Positions 1-8,857 of a stretch of DNA of 64,000 nucleotides are shown piece after piece; position 1 is the first letter of the stretch, and every line of letters begins with the position of its first letter. The translations under genes and the position numbers were made by a program. Below the pieces are notes generated by a model. That model saw nothing but the letters and a program-made list of their open reading frames with translations. It searched no databases and was not told where the DNA came from. Source of the DNA: an uncultured Pseudokineococcus sp. (GTDB lineage: Bacteria > Actinomycetota > Actinomycetes > Actinomycetales > Quadrisphaeraceae); assembly GCF_947499845.1 (NCBI RefSeq), contig NZ_CANMPM010000002.1, positions 124,001 through 188,000 of the forward strand. Reading direction: 5' to 3'.

Positions 1-511
1 CGGCGCCCGACACCCCGAGGCCGGGCAGGCCGGCGCCGGAGGCGTCGAGGCCGAGGACCGCGACGACCGCCGCGGCGCTGGCCCCGGCGGAGATGCCGAT
101 GACGTCGGGGCTCGCGAGCGGGTTGCGCAGCAGCGCCTGCAGCACGGAGCCGGAGAGGCCGAAGCAGGCGCCCGCCAGGACGGCGGCCAGCGCCCGCGGC
201 AGCCGCAGCTGCAGGACGACGAGCTCGGCGCCGCCGTCGCCCCGGCCGACGAGCGCCCCGAGGACCTGCGCCGGGGAGAGCGGGAAGTCGCCCACCGACA
301 GCGCCACGAGCAGGAGGCCGAGCAGGACGGCGGCCAGCGCGCCCACCACGGCGAGCTCGCGCCGCCGCGCCAGGCCACGGGCCCGGCGGACCGCCCGCCG
401 TGCCGCCCGCACGCGGTCGGGAGACAGGTCGGGCATCGCCGGCACGACGCCGGCGCCGGGAGCGCCCCTGTGCCCGCTCTCGAGCGCCCGCCCGGTCGTC
501 GCGGCGCTCAC
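1..511 (-). CDS. FecCD-family iron-siderophore ABC transporter permease, 3' part cut by window edge
   Basis: This is the inner-membrane permease subunit of a BtuC/FecCD-type importer for ferric siderophores; about 170 N-terminal residues are visible. The GTG start overlaps the stop of the preceding permease (GTGA), so the two are translationally coupled and should form the heterodimeric channel. After a basic, presumably cytoplasmic N-terminus, the frame shows a hydrophobic segment and the family signature region, with LRLPRALAAVLAGA followed by QALLRNPLASPD and GISAGAS. The ATPase and binding protein are expected beyond the left edge. Expression probably depends on the iron box upstream of the first permease gene. 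The family is clear; the substrate is inferred. Confidence 0.9.
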   Translation of the reverse strand, partial: MSAATTGRALESGHRGAPGAGVVPAMPDLSPDRVRAARRAVRRARGLARRRELAVVGALAAVLLGLLLVALSVGDFPLSPAQVLGALVGRGDGGAELVVLQLRLPRALAAVLAGACFGLSGSVLQALLRNPLASPDVIGISAGASAAAVVAVLGLDASGAGLPGLGVSGA

Positions 512-1632
512 AGCTCGAGGCTCCCGCGGCGGCGCCGCACGAGGGCCACGAGGACGGGCGCCCCGAGGAGCGCCGCCACGACGCCGACCTGCACCTCGCC
601 CGGCCGGGCGACCACCCGGCCGAGGACGTCGGCGAGGAGCAGCAGCGTGGGCGCGACGAGCGCCGACAGCGGCAGCAGCCACCGGTGCGCGGGGCCGGTG
701 AGCGCGCGGACGAGGTGCGGGACGGCGAGGCCGACGAAGGCGATGGGGCCGGCGAGCGCCGTCGCCCCGCCGCAGAGCAGCACCGCGGCGAGGGCCCCGA
801 GGGCGCGCACCGCCCCGGTGCGCTGGCCGAGCCCGCGGGCGACGTCGTCGCCGAGCTGGAGCGCGTCGAGCGCCGGCGCGAGCAGCAGGGCGAGGAGGAC
901 GCCCGCGGCGACGACGGGCAGCACGGCCGCCACGGCGGAGAGGTCCCGGCCGACGAGGGAGCCGACCTGCCAGAAGCGGAACTGGTCGAAGGTGGCGGAG
1001 TCCGTGACGAGGACGCCCGTGGTGAGCGACAGCAGCAGGGCGCTGACCGCCGCGCCCGCCAGCGTCAGCTTGACCGGCGTGGCCCCCTCGCGCCCCGTCG
1101 CCGCCACGAGGTGCACGACGACGGCGGCCGCTGCGGCCCCGGCCAGCGCGAACCACACGTAGCCGCCCGGGCTCGTGACGCCGAGCACGCTGATCGCGAG
1201 GACGACCGCCGTGGCGGCGCCCGCGTTGACGCCGAGGAGCCCCGGGTCGGCGAGGGGGTTGCGCGTGAGCCCCTGCATGACGGCCCCGGCCAGGCCGAGC
1301 GCCGTGCCGGCGACGAGGCCGACCACGGTCCGCGGCAGCCGCAGGTCGAGGACGACGAGGTGGTCGGTGCTCGACCGGTCCGGCGCGAGCAGCGCCTCGA
1401 CGACGACGCCCGGGGAGATGCCGCGGGAGCCCACGGCGAGGCTCAGCAGGGCGGCCGCCACGAGCGCCGCGAGCGCGAGGAGCACCGCCGCGACGAGCAC
1501 CGGGCGACCGCGCCGCCGACCGGCAGCGGCGGGGACTGCTCCGCGAGCAGAGGCAGGGGTGCCGGCACCGGCCCGCGCCTGCGGCCCGCGTGCGGCGCCC
1601 GGCCGGGCCGACGACGGGGCCGGCGCGCTCAT
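508..1632 (-). CDS. FecCD-family iron-siderophore ABC transporter permease
   Basis: A 374-aa polytopic permease of the BtuC/FecCD family, which forms the membrane channel for ferric-siderophore uptake together with its neighbour. It has a Pro/Ala-rich cytoplasmic N-terminus, then about ten hydrophobic segments. The family signatures LRLPRTVVGLVAGTALGLAG and QGLTRNPLADPGLLGVNAGA lie about one third along, and GPIAFVGLAVPHLVR lies near the end. The ATG at 1632 is preferred over an upstream in-frame start. It lies 7 nt from a TAGGCT -10 hexamer inside an iron-box-like palindrome, so the mRNA may be leaderless and iron-repressed. The stop overlaps the GTG of the next permease by 4 nt. Confidence 0.93.
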   Translation of the reverse strand: MSAPAPSSARPGAARGPQARAGAGTPASARGAVPAAAGRRRGRPVLVAAVLLALAALVAAALLSLAVGSRGISPGVVVEALLAPDRSSTDHLVVLDLRLPRTVVGLVAGTALGLAGAVMQGLTRNPLADPGLLGVNAGAATAVVLAISVLGVTSPGGYVWFALAGAAAAAVVVHLVAATGREGATPVKLTLAGAAVSALLLSLTTGVLVTDSATFDQFRFWQVGSLVGRDLSAVAAVLPVVAAGVLLALLLAPALDALQLGDDVARGLGQRTGAVRALGALAAVLLCGGATALAGPIAFVGLAVPHLVRALTGPAHRWLLPLSALVAPTLLLLADVLGRVVARPGEVQVGVVAALLGAPVLVALVRRRRGSLEL

Positions 1633-1651
1633 GCAGGCGAGCCTAACCTCG
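1633..1651 (-). promoter_or_regulatory. DtxR/IdeR iron box overlapping a -10 hexamer
   Basis: Directly upstream of the FecCD start, 13 of 19 positions match the DtxR/IdeR consensus palindrome TWAGGTTAGSCTAACCTWA. One half-site (AGGTTAGGCT on the coding strand) is almost perfect. A TANNNT -10 hexamer (TAGGCT, 1640-1645) sits inside the box, 7 nt from the ATG. An Fe-loaded IdeR bound here would occlude RNA polymerase. An IdeR/DtxR homologue is encoded at 38822-39553. Confidence 0.75.
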
Positions 1652-1695
1652 TCCGGCGCGGCCGTCGTCACGCGCGAGGCCCGCTCGCCGGCGGC

Positions 1696-2109
1696 TCAGG
1701 CGTCGGCCGGGGGCGCCCCGCCGTCGGGCTCCATCCACAGGACGCCCCAGGCGTGGCCGTCCGGGTCGAGGAACGTCCGGCGATAGACCGACCCGTCGTC
1801 CTGCACCGGCTCCGGCCGCGCCCCGCCGGCCGTCTCGGCGCGCGCCACGAGGTCGTCGACGCCCTCGCGGGAGCTCGCGGGCAGGCACACGACGACCTCG
1901 CGGGGATCGCCCGGCGAGGCGACGGGCCCGGGCGCGAGGGCGGCGAAGCGCTCGCGCTGCAGGAGGAGCACCACGACCTCGGTGCCGACGACGAGCGTCG
2001 CGCTGGCGCCGTCCTCGGGCAGCGGGTCCACCGGGAGGCCGAGGGTGGTGAAGAAGTCCACCGACCGCCCGACGTCCTCGACGGGCAGGTTGACGAAGAC
2101 GACGGCCAC
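1696..2109 (-). CDS. VOC (glyoxalase/bleomycin-resistance fold) family protein
   Basis: About 137 aa with the paired beta-alpha-beta-beta-beta layout of vicinal-oxygen-chelate proteins. It begins AVVFVNLPVEDVGRSVDFF, the usual opening of the family, and ends with LDPDGHAWGVLWMEP, which carries the typical metal-ligand region near the C-terminus. The substrate is unknown; homologues include dioxygenases, lyases and resistance proteins. The GTG at 2109 is preferred because it gives the normal family length and has a G-rich Shine-Dalgarno-like stretch 5-6 nt upstream. The frame stays open to a TTG at 2202, just beside a terminator-like palindrome, which is an unlikely start. Confidence 0.8.
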   Translation of the reverse strand: MAVVFVNLPVEDVGRSVDFFTTLGLPVDPLPEDGASATLVVGTEVVVLLLQRERFAALAPGPVASPGDPREVVVCLPASSREGVDDLVARAETAGGARPEPVQDDGSVYRRTFLDPDGHAWGVLWMEPDGGAPPADA

Positions 2110-2205
2110 GAGCGGCTCCCCCGGGGCCGCGGCGGCCGGTGCGGCCGCGGGGCGCGACCCCTCGCGCCCCGCAGCCCATCGTCTCGGCGTCGACGCCGTC
2201 AAGGC

Positions 2206-2245
2206 GGCGACGGACCGGGGCCCCGCGGGGCCCCGGTCCGTCGCC
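2206..2245 (-). terminator. perfect 40-nt palindrome, terminator of the aldo/keto reductase gene
   Basis: The 40 bases are a perfect inverted repeat (20 nt per arm, CG at the centre). They lie 6 nt past the stop of the leftward aldo/keto reductase gene and before the VOC gene. There is no T-tract on the transcribed side, as is common for actinobacterial hairpin terminators. Confidence 0.7.
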
Positions 2246-2250
2246 CGGTC

Positions 2251-3048
2251 TCAGGCGGCGGCGAGGCCGTCGACGCGCCGCACCTCGTCGGGCGAGAGGG
2301 AGAAGCCGAAGACGTCGGCGTTCGCGGTGATCCGCTCGGGCGTCACCGACTTGGGGATGACGACGACGCCGTGCTCGAGGTGCCAGCGCAGCACGACCTG
2401 CTGCGGCGTCACGCCGTGCGCCTGCGCGACCTCGGTGAGGACGGGGTCGCCCAGGTCGGTCTTCTTGAAGGGGCTGTAGCCCTCCACGACGACGCCGCGC
2501 TGGCGGCAGTCGTCGAGGAAGCCCTGGTCGTGGAGGGCGGGCGCCCACGGCACCTGGTCGACGGCCGGCGCCTCGCCGCTGGAGCGGACCAGCTCGTCGA
2601 GCTGCGCGGTGCTGTAGTTGCTCACGCCGACGTCGCGGGCCTGGCGGTCCGAGCGGGCCGCGAGGAAGTGCTCCCACGTCTGCGGGCTCGCCTCGCCCCC
2701 CGGGGGCCAGTGCACGAGCCACAGGTCGACGAAGTCGAGCCCGAGGAGCTCCAGCGAGCGGGACAGCACCTCGCGGGCTCGCGGCGCCTCGTCGGGCGGC
2801 ATCTTCGTCGTGACGAAGACCTCGTCGCGCGGGACGCCGGACTCGGCGAGCGCCCGGCCCACCTGGTCCTCGTTGCCGTAGCCGGTGGCCGTGTCGATGT
2901 GCCGGTAGCCCGCCTCGAGGGCGTGGAGCACCGACCGGTAGCAGTCGTCGCCCTCGGACTGCCAGGTGCCGAGGCCCAGCAGCGGCATCTCGCCACCGCC
3001 GGGCAGGGACGCCGTGGGTCCGGGCAGGGACGTCGTCTCCGTCGTCAT
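2251..3048 (-). CDS. aldo/keto reductase (AKR, 2,5-diketogluconate-reductase-like)
   Basis: A 265-aa NADPH-dependent carbonyl reductase with the (beta/alpha)8 AKR fold. Visible motifs are GLGTWQ at the N-terminus, IDTATGYGNE with catalytic Asp and Tyr, VTTKM with catalytic Lys, LVHWPP with catalytic His, and VIPKSVTPERI, the cofactor-phosphate-binding segment near the C-terminus. The ATG at 3048 starts MTTETTSLPG; an upstream in-frame start would add 12 residues not typical of the family. The gene is transcribed alone and ends at a 40-nt palindrome. The natural substrate cannot be told from sequence. Confidence 0.92.
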   Translation of the reverse strand: MTTETTSLPGPTASLPGGGEMPLLGLGTWQSEGDDCYRSVLHALEAGYRHIDTATGYGNEDQVGRALAESGVPRDEVFVTTKMPPDEAPRAREVLSRSLELLGLDFVDLWLVHWPPGGEASPQTWEHFLAARSDRQARDVGVSNYSTAQLDELVRSSGEAPAVDQVPWAPALHDQGFLDDCRQRGVVVEGYSPFKKTDLGDPVLTEVAQAHGVTPQQVVLRWHLEHGVVVIPKSVTPERITANADVFGFSLSPDEVRRVDGLAAA

Positions 3049-3157
3049 GCCCCCCACCCTGGCCGCCGCGGCCGCGGCGCGCACCCCCGCCGTCGTGCAC
3101 GGGACGGAGGGAGGACCGGCACCGGTCCGGTGAGGTGGCCCGGCTCGGTGGCCGGGA

Positions 3158-3179
3158 GCCCGGGCGACGGCGCCCGGGC
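3158..3179 (-). terminator. hairpin downstream of tRNA-Ala
   Basis: A 9-bp perfect GC stem (GCCCGGGCG with its complement) with a 4-nt loop lies about 13 nt past the 3' end of the leftward tRNA-Ala. It probably ends that transcript. Confidence 0.5.
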
Positions 3180-3190
3180 GGGAGGTGCGA

Positions 3191-3265
<75 letters not shown>

Positions 3266-3353
3266 TTGGAACGTCCGGAACCCTACCAGCGCCGCCGGGG
3301 TGGGCGGCACCGGGAACGCCGGGCGTCGCGGGGGCGGCGCCGGTCCGCGGCGC

Positions 3354-4586
3354 TCAGGCCGAGCGGCGGCGGCGCGACCCGCCCTGGCGGCGCCGGGGCT
3401 CGCGCGCTGCCGACTCGCCGACCTCGCCCGAGCCCTCCCGCGCGGGCGCGTGGTCGCGGGGGCTCGCGGCGCCGGGGCCCCGCAGACCGGCGGCGCCGTC
3501 GGCGGCGGCTGCGGCCCGCAGGTCCGCGAGCGACGGGAGCAGATCGGTCACGGCCCCGGTGCGGGCCGTGACCGACGCGTCCGCCGCGGCGCCGTCGGCG
3601 GGGGTCGCGTCGAGGTCGAGCAGGACGGCGCCGTCGAGAGGGACGGCGTCGTGGAGGAGGAGAACGGCGTCCGCGCGGGTCGCAGGTGCGGCCTCCGACG
3701 TCTCCTCCCGGCCGGCCCCTCGGGCGGTCGCTGCTCGTGCGGCGACGGGTCGGCGCGCCCGGCGGCGCCGGGCCCGGGCGCGCAGGGCGGCGACGTCGAG
3801 CACCAGCGCGGCGACGGCGGCGGGGGCGGCGACCAGCGGGAGCACGCCGACGACCGCGAGCACGACCACCGCCACGGCGCCGACGGCGACGGTGAGCAGC
3901 TGGACGGCGGGTAGCCGGTGGCTGCGCGCGGCCTCCCCCCGTGCGCCGGCCCCGGCACCGCGCGACGACGCGGTCTCCCCCGCGGCACCGGTGCCGTCGG
4001 TGCGCTCCCGCGGCTGCGGCACGGTCGCGGGAGCCGTCTGCGGGCGCTCGGCGGGGCCCTCCACGACCTCGCCGCGCACGAGGGCGCCGGCCGCCTCCGG
4101 CGCCGAGGAGCCGCGCGCGCCGACGCGCGACTGGTCGAGTTCCGCAGCAGGAGCGGAGGCAGGAGCTGAGGCAGGAGCTGAGGCATGGGCAGGAGCGGCG
4201 AGGACCCGACGGGAGCCCGCGCCCGGGGAGCAGCGGGGGCGCGGCACCGTCGAGCGGCGCTCGAGCACGCGGGGGCCGGGGGTCGCGCGGCGCAGCCCCG
4301 TGCCCGCGGACCGCAGCGCGAGCGGCTGCTCGCCGACCGCCCCGGGCGCCGCGAGCCCGACCGAGGTGGAGGGCGAGGGAGCAGCGCCGGCCCGCGGGGC
4401 CCGCCGGCGCGAGGAGGCGTCGCGGGGGTCGCCGGCGCGGGAGACGTCGGTGCCGGGGCCGTCGACGTGCTCGCCGCGCCCGGCCGCCTGCCACTCGCCC
4501 AGCTCGGCCCGGCGCCGGGCCATGCGCGGCACGCCCACGAGGAGCACCGCGAGGACCAGCAGCGCAGCCATCGCCCCACCGTCCAC
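3354..4586 (-). CDS. glpR: GlpR/SepX-like membrane receptor of the gephyrin-like protein Glp
   Basis: A 410-aa protein of low complexity. It has one N-terminal membrane helix (residues ~6-20) followed by MARRR, a long Ala/Arg/Pro/Ser-rich linker, then two adjacent hydrophobic helices (about residues 245-280, VQLLTVAVGAVAVVVLAVVG), and an Arg-rich tail. This layout and its place beside rimJ-mog-moaC-glp match GlpR of Corynebacterium and SepX of Streptomyces, membrane proteins that link Glp and FtsZ in division and polar growth. Sequence identity is too low in the linker for more than a positional call. The GTG start lies 7 nt from TAGCGT, suggesting a leaderless transcript separate from the operon upstream. 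The gene ends 88 nt before tRNA-Ala on the same strand. Confidence 0.72.
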   Translation of the reverse strand: MDGGAMAALLVLAVLLVGVPRMARRRAELGEWQAAGRGEHVDGPGTDVSRAGDPRDASSRRRAPRAGAAPSPSTSVGLAAPGAVGEQPLALRSAGTGLRRATPGPRVLERRSTVPRPRCSPGAGSRRVLAAPAHASAPASAPASAPAAELDQSRVGARGSSAPEAAGALVRGEVVEGPAERPQTAPATVPQPRERTDGTGAAGETASSRGAGAGARGEAARSHRLPAVQLLTVAVGAVAVVVLAVVGVLPLVAAPAAVAALVLDVAALRARARRRRARRPVAARAATARGAGREETSEAAPATRADAVLLLHDAVPLDGAVLLDLDATPADGAAADASVTARTGAVTDLLPSLADLRAAAAADGAAGLRGPGAASPRDHAPAREGSGEVGESAAREPRRRQGGSRRRRSA

Positions 4587-4593
4587 GCAGCGG

Positions 4594-4599
4594 ACGCTA
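4594..4599 (-). promoter_or_regulatory. -10 hexamer of glpR (leaderless type)
   Basis: TAGCGT lies 7 nt from the GTG start on the coding strand. This supports the chosen start and a leaderless mRNA. No convincing -35 was seen. Confidence 0.5.
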
Positions 4600-4665
4600 G
4601 GAGGCCCGGACCCCCGCGTCCGGGAGGCGCGCCGCCGCGCCCGGCGGCACGGCGGCGCGGCGCCG

Positions 4666-5274
4666 TCAGGACGTCGTCGCGCGCCCCCCGCGGGCGGCGA
4701 GCCACCGGGAGAGCAGGCCGTCCGGCACCTCCTCCGCCGTGAGCGCGAAGGTGCGGTGGTCGCGCCACGCGCCGTCGATGTGGAGGTAGGCCCGGCGCAG
4801 CCCCTCGTCGCGGAAGCCGAGCTTCTCGACGACGCGCAGGCTCGCCGCGTTCTCCGGCCGGATGTTGACCTCCACCCGGTGCAGACCCGCGGAGCGGAAG
4901 CAGTGGTCGGTCACCATCGCCACCGCCGTCGGGGTGATGCCGCGGCCCGCCACCCGGTGGTCCACCCAGTACCCGATGGTCCCCGAGCGCAGCGACCCCC
5001 ACGCGATACCCGCCACCGTCAGCTGGCCGACCATCCGCCCCGCGTGCTCGACGACGAAGGGCATCGCCTGCCCGAGGCGCGCCTGCTGGCGCAGCTCGCG
5101 CACCATCGCCGGGAAGGACGGCGGGGGCAGCGACCCCGCGGGCGGGGTGGCCTCCCAGGGCGCCAGCCAGGCCGCGTTGACGTCGCGCAGCCGCGCCCAC
5201 GCGGTGCGGTCCCCCCGCCGCAGCGGCCGCAGCACGACGTCGGACGACCGCAGCTCCACCGGCCAGCCGTTCAC
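4666..5274 (-). CDS. GNAT N-acetyltransferase, RimJ/RimL type
   Basis: A 202-aa GCN5-related acetyltransferase that transfers acetyl from acetyl-CoA to a protein N-terminus or small amine; RimJ acetylates ribosomal protein S5. Seen: LRPLRRGDRTAWARLRD at the N-terminus, IGYWVDHRVAGRGITPTAV with the CoA-binding Q/RxxGxG-like loop, and RPENAASLRVVEKLGFRDEG, the closing GNAT motif. The ATG overlaps the stop of the mog gene (ATGA), so it is the last cistron of the glp-moaC-mog operon, as in many actinobacteria. The true substrate is not known. Confidence 0.9.
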   Translation of the reverse strand: MNGWPVELRSSDVVLRPLRRGDRTAWARLRDVNAAWLAPWEATPPAGSLPPPSFPAMVRELRQQARLGQAMPFVVEHAGRMVGQLTVAGIAWGSLRSGTIGYWVDHRVAGRGITPTAVAMVTDHCFRSAGLHRVEVNIRPENAASLRVVEKLGFRDEGLRRAYLHIDGAWRDHRTFALTAEEVPDGLLSRWLAARGGRATTS

Positions 5275-5873
5275 CGCGCCCCCGCGGGCCGCTCACCGGC
5301 GCCCGACGCCCGGTGATCGCCCGCGGCGCCCGACGCCTGGTGATCGCCTCCGGCGCCCGACGCCTGGTGATCGCCTCCGGCGATCTGGTCGAGCGCGTGC
5401 GGCAGCACCTCCGCCAGCACCTCCAGCGCGTCCCGGCAGGCGCCCGGCGAGCCGGGCAGGTTGACGACGAGCGCCCCGCCCGCCGTGCCCGCGAGCCCGC
5501 GGGACAGCGACGACGTCGGCACCCCCTTGTCACGGCCCCGGGCGCGCAGCGCCTCGGCGAGGCCGGGCAGCTCGCGGTCCAGCACCGGCGCCGTCTGCTC
5601 GGGGGTGAGGTCGCGCGGCGTCAGCCCCGTGCCGCCCGTCGTCAGCACGACGGCGGCCCCGTGGGCCAGGGCCGAGCGCAGGGCCCGGCCGACGGGCTCG
5701 CCGTCCTCGACCACCGCGGGGTCGCCCACGGCGAGGCCCATGGCTCGCAGGCCGTCCACGAGCAGCGGGCCGGCCTCGTCGGCGTAGGTCCCGCGCGCGG
5801 CGCGGGTGGAGGCGACCACTACCGCCCCGGTGCGGGGGCCGGCGGCCGTGACGGGCGGCCGCGCCTCAGCCAC
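5271..5873 (-). CDS. mog: MogA/MoaB-family molybdopterin adenylyltransferase
   Basis: A 200-aa member of the family that adenylylates molybdopterin before molybdate insertion, in the cytoplasm. The conserved TTGGTGLTPRDLTPE substrate-binding loop and a VVNLPGSPGACRDAL segment are present. Against the usual ~160-170 residues it has a C-terminal extension made of three copies of an 8-residue unit (GDHQASGA-like), encoded by a 24-nt tandem repeat. The start overlaps the end of moaC, and the stop overlaps the GNAT start, so translation is coupled on both sides. Confidence 0.92.
   Translation of the reverse strand: MAEARPPVTAAGPRTGAVVVASTRAARGTYADEAGPLLVDGLRAMGLAVGDPAVVEDGEPVGRALRSALAHGAAVVLTTGGTGLTPRDLTPEQTAPVLDRELPGLAEALRARGRDKGVPTSSLSRGLAGTAGGALVVNLPGSPGACRDALEVLAEVLPHALDQIAGGDHQASGAGGDHQASGAAGDHRASGAGERPAGAR
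5295..5382. repeat. 24-nt in-frame tandem repeat in the 3' end of mog
   Basis: About three copies of a 24-nt unit (core GCGCCCGACGCCTGGTGATC on the plus strand) encode the repeated GDHQASGA tail. The unit length keeps the frame, so copy number can vary without breaking the gene. Confidence 0.75.
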
Positions 5874-6336
5874 GGGTCCAGCTCCCCGAGCGTCCGCCCG
5901 TCTTCGCGGTGACGCGCACGTCGGTGATGACCGCCTCCCGGTCGAGGGCCTTCACCATGTCGACGAGCGCCAGTCCGGCCACGGCCACGCACGTCAGCGC
6001 CTCCATCTCCACGCCGGTCCGGTCGGCCGTGCGGACGGTGGCGGTGAGCTCGACGCCCTCGTCGACGACCACCGCGTCGACCTCGACGGCGTGGACGGCC
6101 ACCGGGTGCGCGAGGGGCACGAGGTCGGGCGTGCGCTTGGCGGCCTGGATGCCCGCGAGGCGGGCCACCGCCAGCGCGTCGCCCTTGGGCACGCCGTCGC
6201 CCCGCAGGGCGTCGACGACGGCGCCCGAGCAGCGCACGAGGCCCGCCGCGCTGGCCGTGCGCACGGTGACGTCCTTGGCCGAGACGTCGACCATCCGCGC
6301 GCGGCCGCGCTCGTCGAGGTGCGTCAGACCGCTCAC
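5866..6336 (-). CDS. moaC: cyclic pyranopterin monophosphate synthase MoaC
   Basis: A 156-aa enzyme that, with MoaA, turns GTP into cyclic pyranopterin monophosphate, the first step of molybdenum cofactor synthesis. Typical motifs are visible: ARMVDVSAK near the start, KRTPDLVPLAHP in the middle, TGVEMEALT and DMVKALDR towards the end. The length is normal. The GTG start follows glp by 76 nt, a gap holding short direct repeats. The 3' end overlaps mog by 8 nt. Confidence 0.96.
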   Translation of the reverse strand: MSGLTHLDERGRARMVDVSAKDVTVRTASAAGLVRCSGAVVDALRGDGVPKGDALAVARLAGIQAAKRTPDLVPLAHPVAVHAVEVDAVVVDEGVELTATVRTADRTGVEMEALTCVAVAGLALVDMVKALDREAVITDVRVTAKTGGRSGSWTRG

Positions 6337-6383
6337 GCGGATCCTCCCGGGGGTCAGTGGTCCTGCGGGTCAATGGGTCTACG

Positions 6384-6417
6384 GGTCAGGGGGCCCTACC
6401 GGTCAGGGGGCCCTACC
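6384..6417. repeat. 17-nt exact tandem duplication between glp and moaC
   Basis: GGTCAGGGGGCCCTACC occurs twice in immediate succession and a third partial copy follows; degenerate GGTC-containing copies lie just left (6354-6383). The repeat supplies the stop codon of glp (TAG, 6415-6413). Confidence 0.75.
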
Positions 6418-7807
6418 GGTCAGTGACTCTGGGGCTCGTGGCCGGCGGCGACGCCGGCCCCCCTACGGCCGAGGGCTGGCCGCCCCGCTCCAGCAGCATG
6501 CACGTCAGCGTCGTCCCCGGCTCGACGGCCACGACGTCCTCGGGCACGACGGCCAGCGCCGTGGCCGTGACGAGGTCGGCGACGAGGTGGCTGCCCGGCC
6601 CGCCGATCGCGCCGACGCGGGCGACGCCGTCCTCGCCCCGCTCGAGGCGCACGCGGTACAGCTGGCGCTTGCCGGCCACCGAGGTCCAGCCCCGCTCGAC
6701 GACCGCCTCGACGACCGGCCGCCCCCGCTCCTCCTCGCCGAGCACCACCCGCAGCAGCGGCCGGACGAACGCCTCGAAGGAGACGTAGGCGCTCACCGGG
6801 TTGCCGGGCAGGGTGAGGACGCGCACGGGCCGACCGGCGTCGTCGGCGAGCCACCCGGCGCCCTGAGGGCCGCCGGGCTGCATCGCGACGCGCACGAAGT
6901 CGACGGCGCCGTCGGCGGCCAGGGCCTCCTTGACCACCTCGTAGGCGCCCGCGCTGACGCCGCCGGTGGTGAGCACGAGGTCCGCCGTCGCGAGCTCGGC
7001 GCGCAGGACGGCGAGCAGGCGCGCGGGGTCGTCCTCGACGGCGCGCACCCGCCGCGCGAGCGCGCCGGCCTCGCGGCAGGCCGCGACGAGAGCGGTCGAG
7101 TTCGAGTCGTGGATCTGCCCGGGTCCGAGCGGCTCCCCCGGCTCGACGACCTCGCTGCCGGTGGAGAGCACGAGGACGCGCGGCCTCGGGTGCACGAGGA
7201 CGTCGGCGCGTCCGAGCGACGCGAGCAGCCCGAGGTGGCGCGGCGACAGGCGCTCCCCTGGGCGCAGCACCCGCTCGCCGGCGGCGACGTCCTCCCCCGC
7301 GCGGCGCACGTTGCGACCGGCCGCGACGGGGCGGCGGACGGCCACCCGGGCCGGCGGCGGGCCCGTCTGCGCGGCGTCGGTCCACTCGACCTGCACGACG
7401 GCGACGTCGGCCGTCGCGGCCGGGTCCTCGGCCACGGGCACGGGGGCGCCCGTCATCACCCGGACGGCCGCTCCCGGGCGCAGCCGCGGCACGTCCGCCG
7501 CCCCGGCCGGGACGTCCCCGACGACGTCGAGCACCGCCGGGGACCCCTCGCCGGCGCCGGCGACGTCGGGCGCGAGGACGGCGTAGCCGTCCATCGAGGA
7601 GCCGTCGAAGCGCGGGAGCGGCTCGGCGGCGACGACGTCCTCGGCGAGCACGAGGTCGAGCGCCTCGAGCAGGGGCAGGCGCCGCGCGGGCAGCGGACCG
7701 GCCCCCTCGAGCACGACGGCGAGGTGCTCCTCCAGCGACCGCGCCCCCGCGCCGGGCGCGCGACCGCCGCCACCCGGGGTGGCCGCCGGGCCCGTCGGGG
7801 CGGTCAC
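6413..7807 (-). CDS. glp: gephyrin-like molybdotransferase Glp (MoeA family)
   Basis: A 464-aa MoeA/gephyrin-E-domain protein. MoeA ligates molybdate to adenylyl-molybdopterin; the actinobacterial Glp paralogue also binds FtsZ and the membrane receptor GlpR. Motifs in order: FDGSSMDGYAV, VRVMTGAPVP, STGSEVVEPGEPL, TTGGVSAGAYEVVKE (molybdopterin-binding loop), MQPGGPQGAGW, and TLPGNPVSAYVSFEAFVRP. The GTG at 7807 leaves 14 nt after galU; an upstream in-frame start would overlap galU by 55 nt and is less likely. It is the second cistron of galU-glp-moaC-mog-rimJ. A dual role in cofactor synthesis and division is inferred from the locus. Confidence 0.92.
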   Translation of the reverse strand: MTAPTGPAATPGGGGRAPGAGARSLEEHLAVVLEGAGPLPARRLPLLEALDLVLAEDVVAAEPLPRFDGSSMDGYAVLAPDVAGAGEGSPAVLDVVGDVPAGAADVPRLRPGAAVRVMTGAPVPVAEDPAATADVAVVQVEWTDAAQTGPPPARVAVRRPVAAGRNVRRAGEDVAAGERVLRPGERLSPRHLGLLASLGRADVLVHPRPRVLVLSTGSEVVEPGEPLGPGQIHDSNSTALVAACREAGALARRVRAVEDDPARLLAVLRAELATADLVLTTGGVSAGAYEVVKEALAADGAVDFVRVAMQPGGPQGAGWLADDAGRPVRVLTLPGNPVSAYVSFEAFVRPLLRVVLGEEERGRPVVEAVVERGWTSVAGKRQLYRVRLERGEDGVARVGAIGGPGSHLVADLVTATALAVVPEDVVAVEPGTTLTCMLLERGGQPSAVGGPASPPATSPRVTDR

Positions 7808-7821
7808 GGGGCCCGGCCGGC

Positions 7822-8745
<924 letters not shown>

Positions 8746-8752
8746 GCGGCGC

Positions 8753-8758
8753 AGGCTA
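8753..8758 (-). promoter_or_regulatory. -10 hexamer of the galU operon (leaderless type)
   Basis: TAGCCT on the coding strand, 7 nt from the ATG of galU. It fixes the galU start. Confidence 0.5.
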
Positions 8759-8857
8759 GCGGCGCCCCCCCGACGCCGGGCGCTCCGCTGCTCCACCCGC
8801 GCGGGAGCACCGTCCGGGGGGGTGGCCCGGCGGCCGTCGCTCCCGCACACTCCGGAC

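Noticed and set aside
2110-2202. TTG-initiated longer form of the VOC protein
   Set aside because: It would add 31 residues without family similarity and start beside a 40-nt terminator palindrome; the GTG at 2109 fits better.
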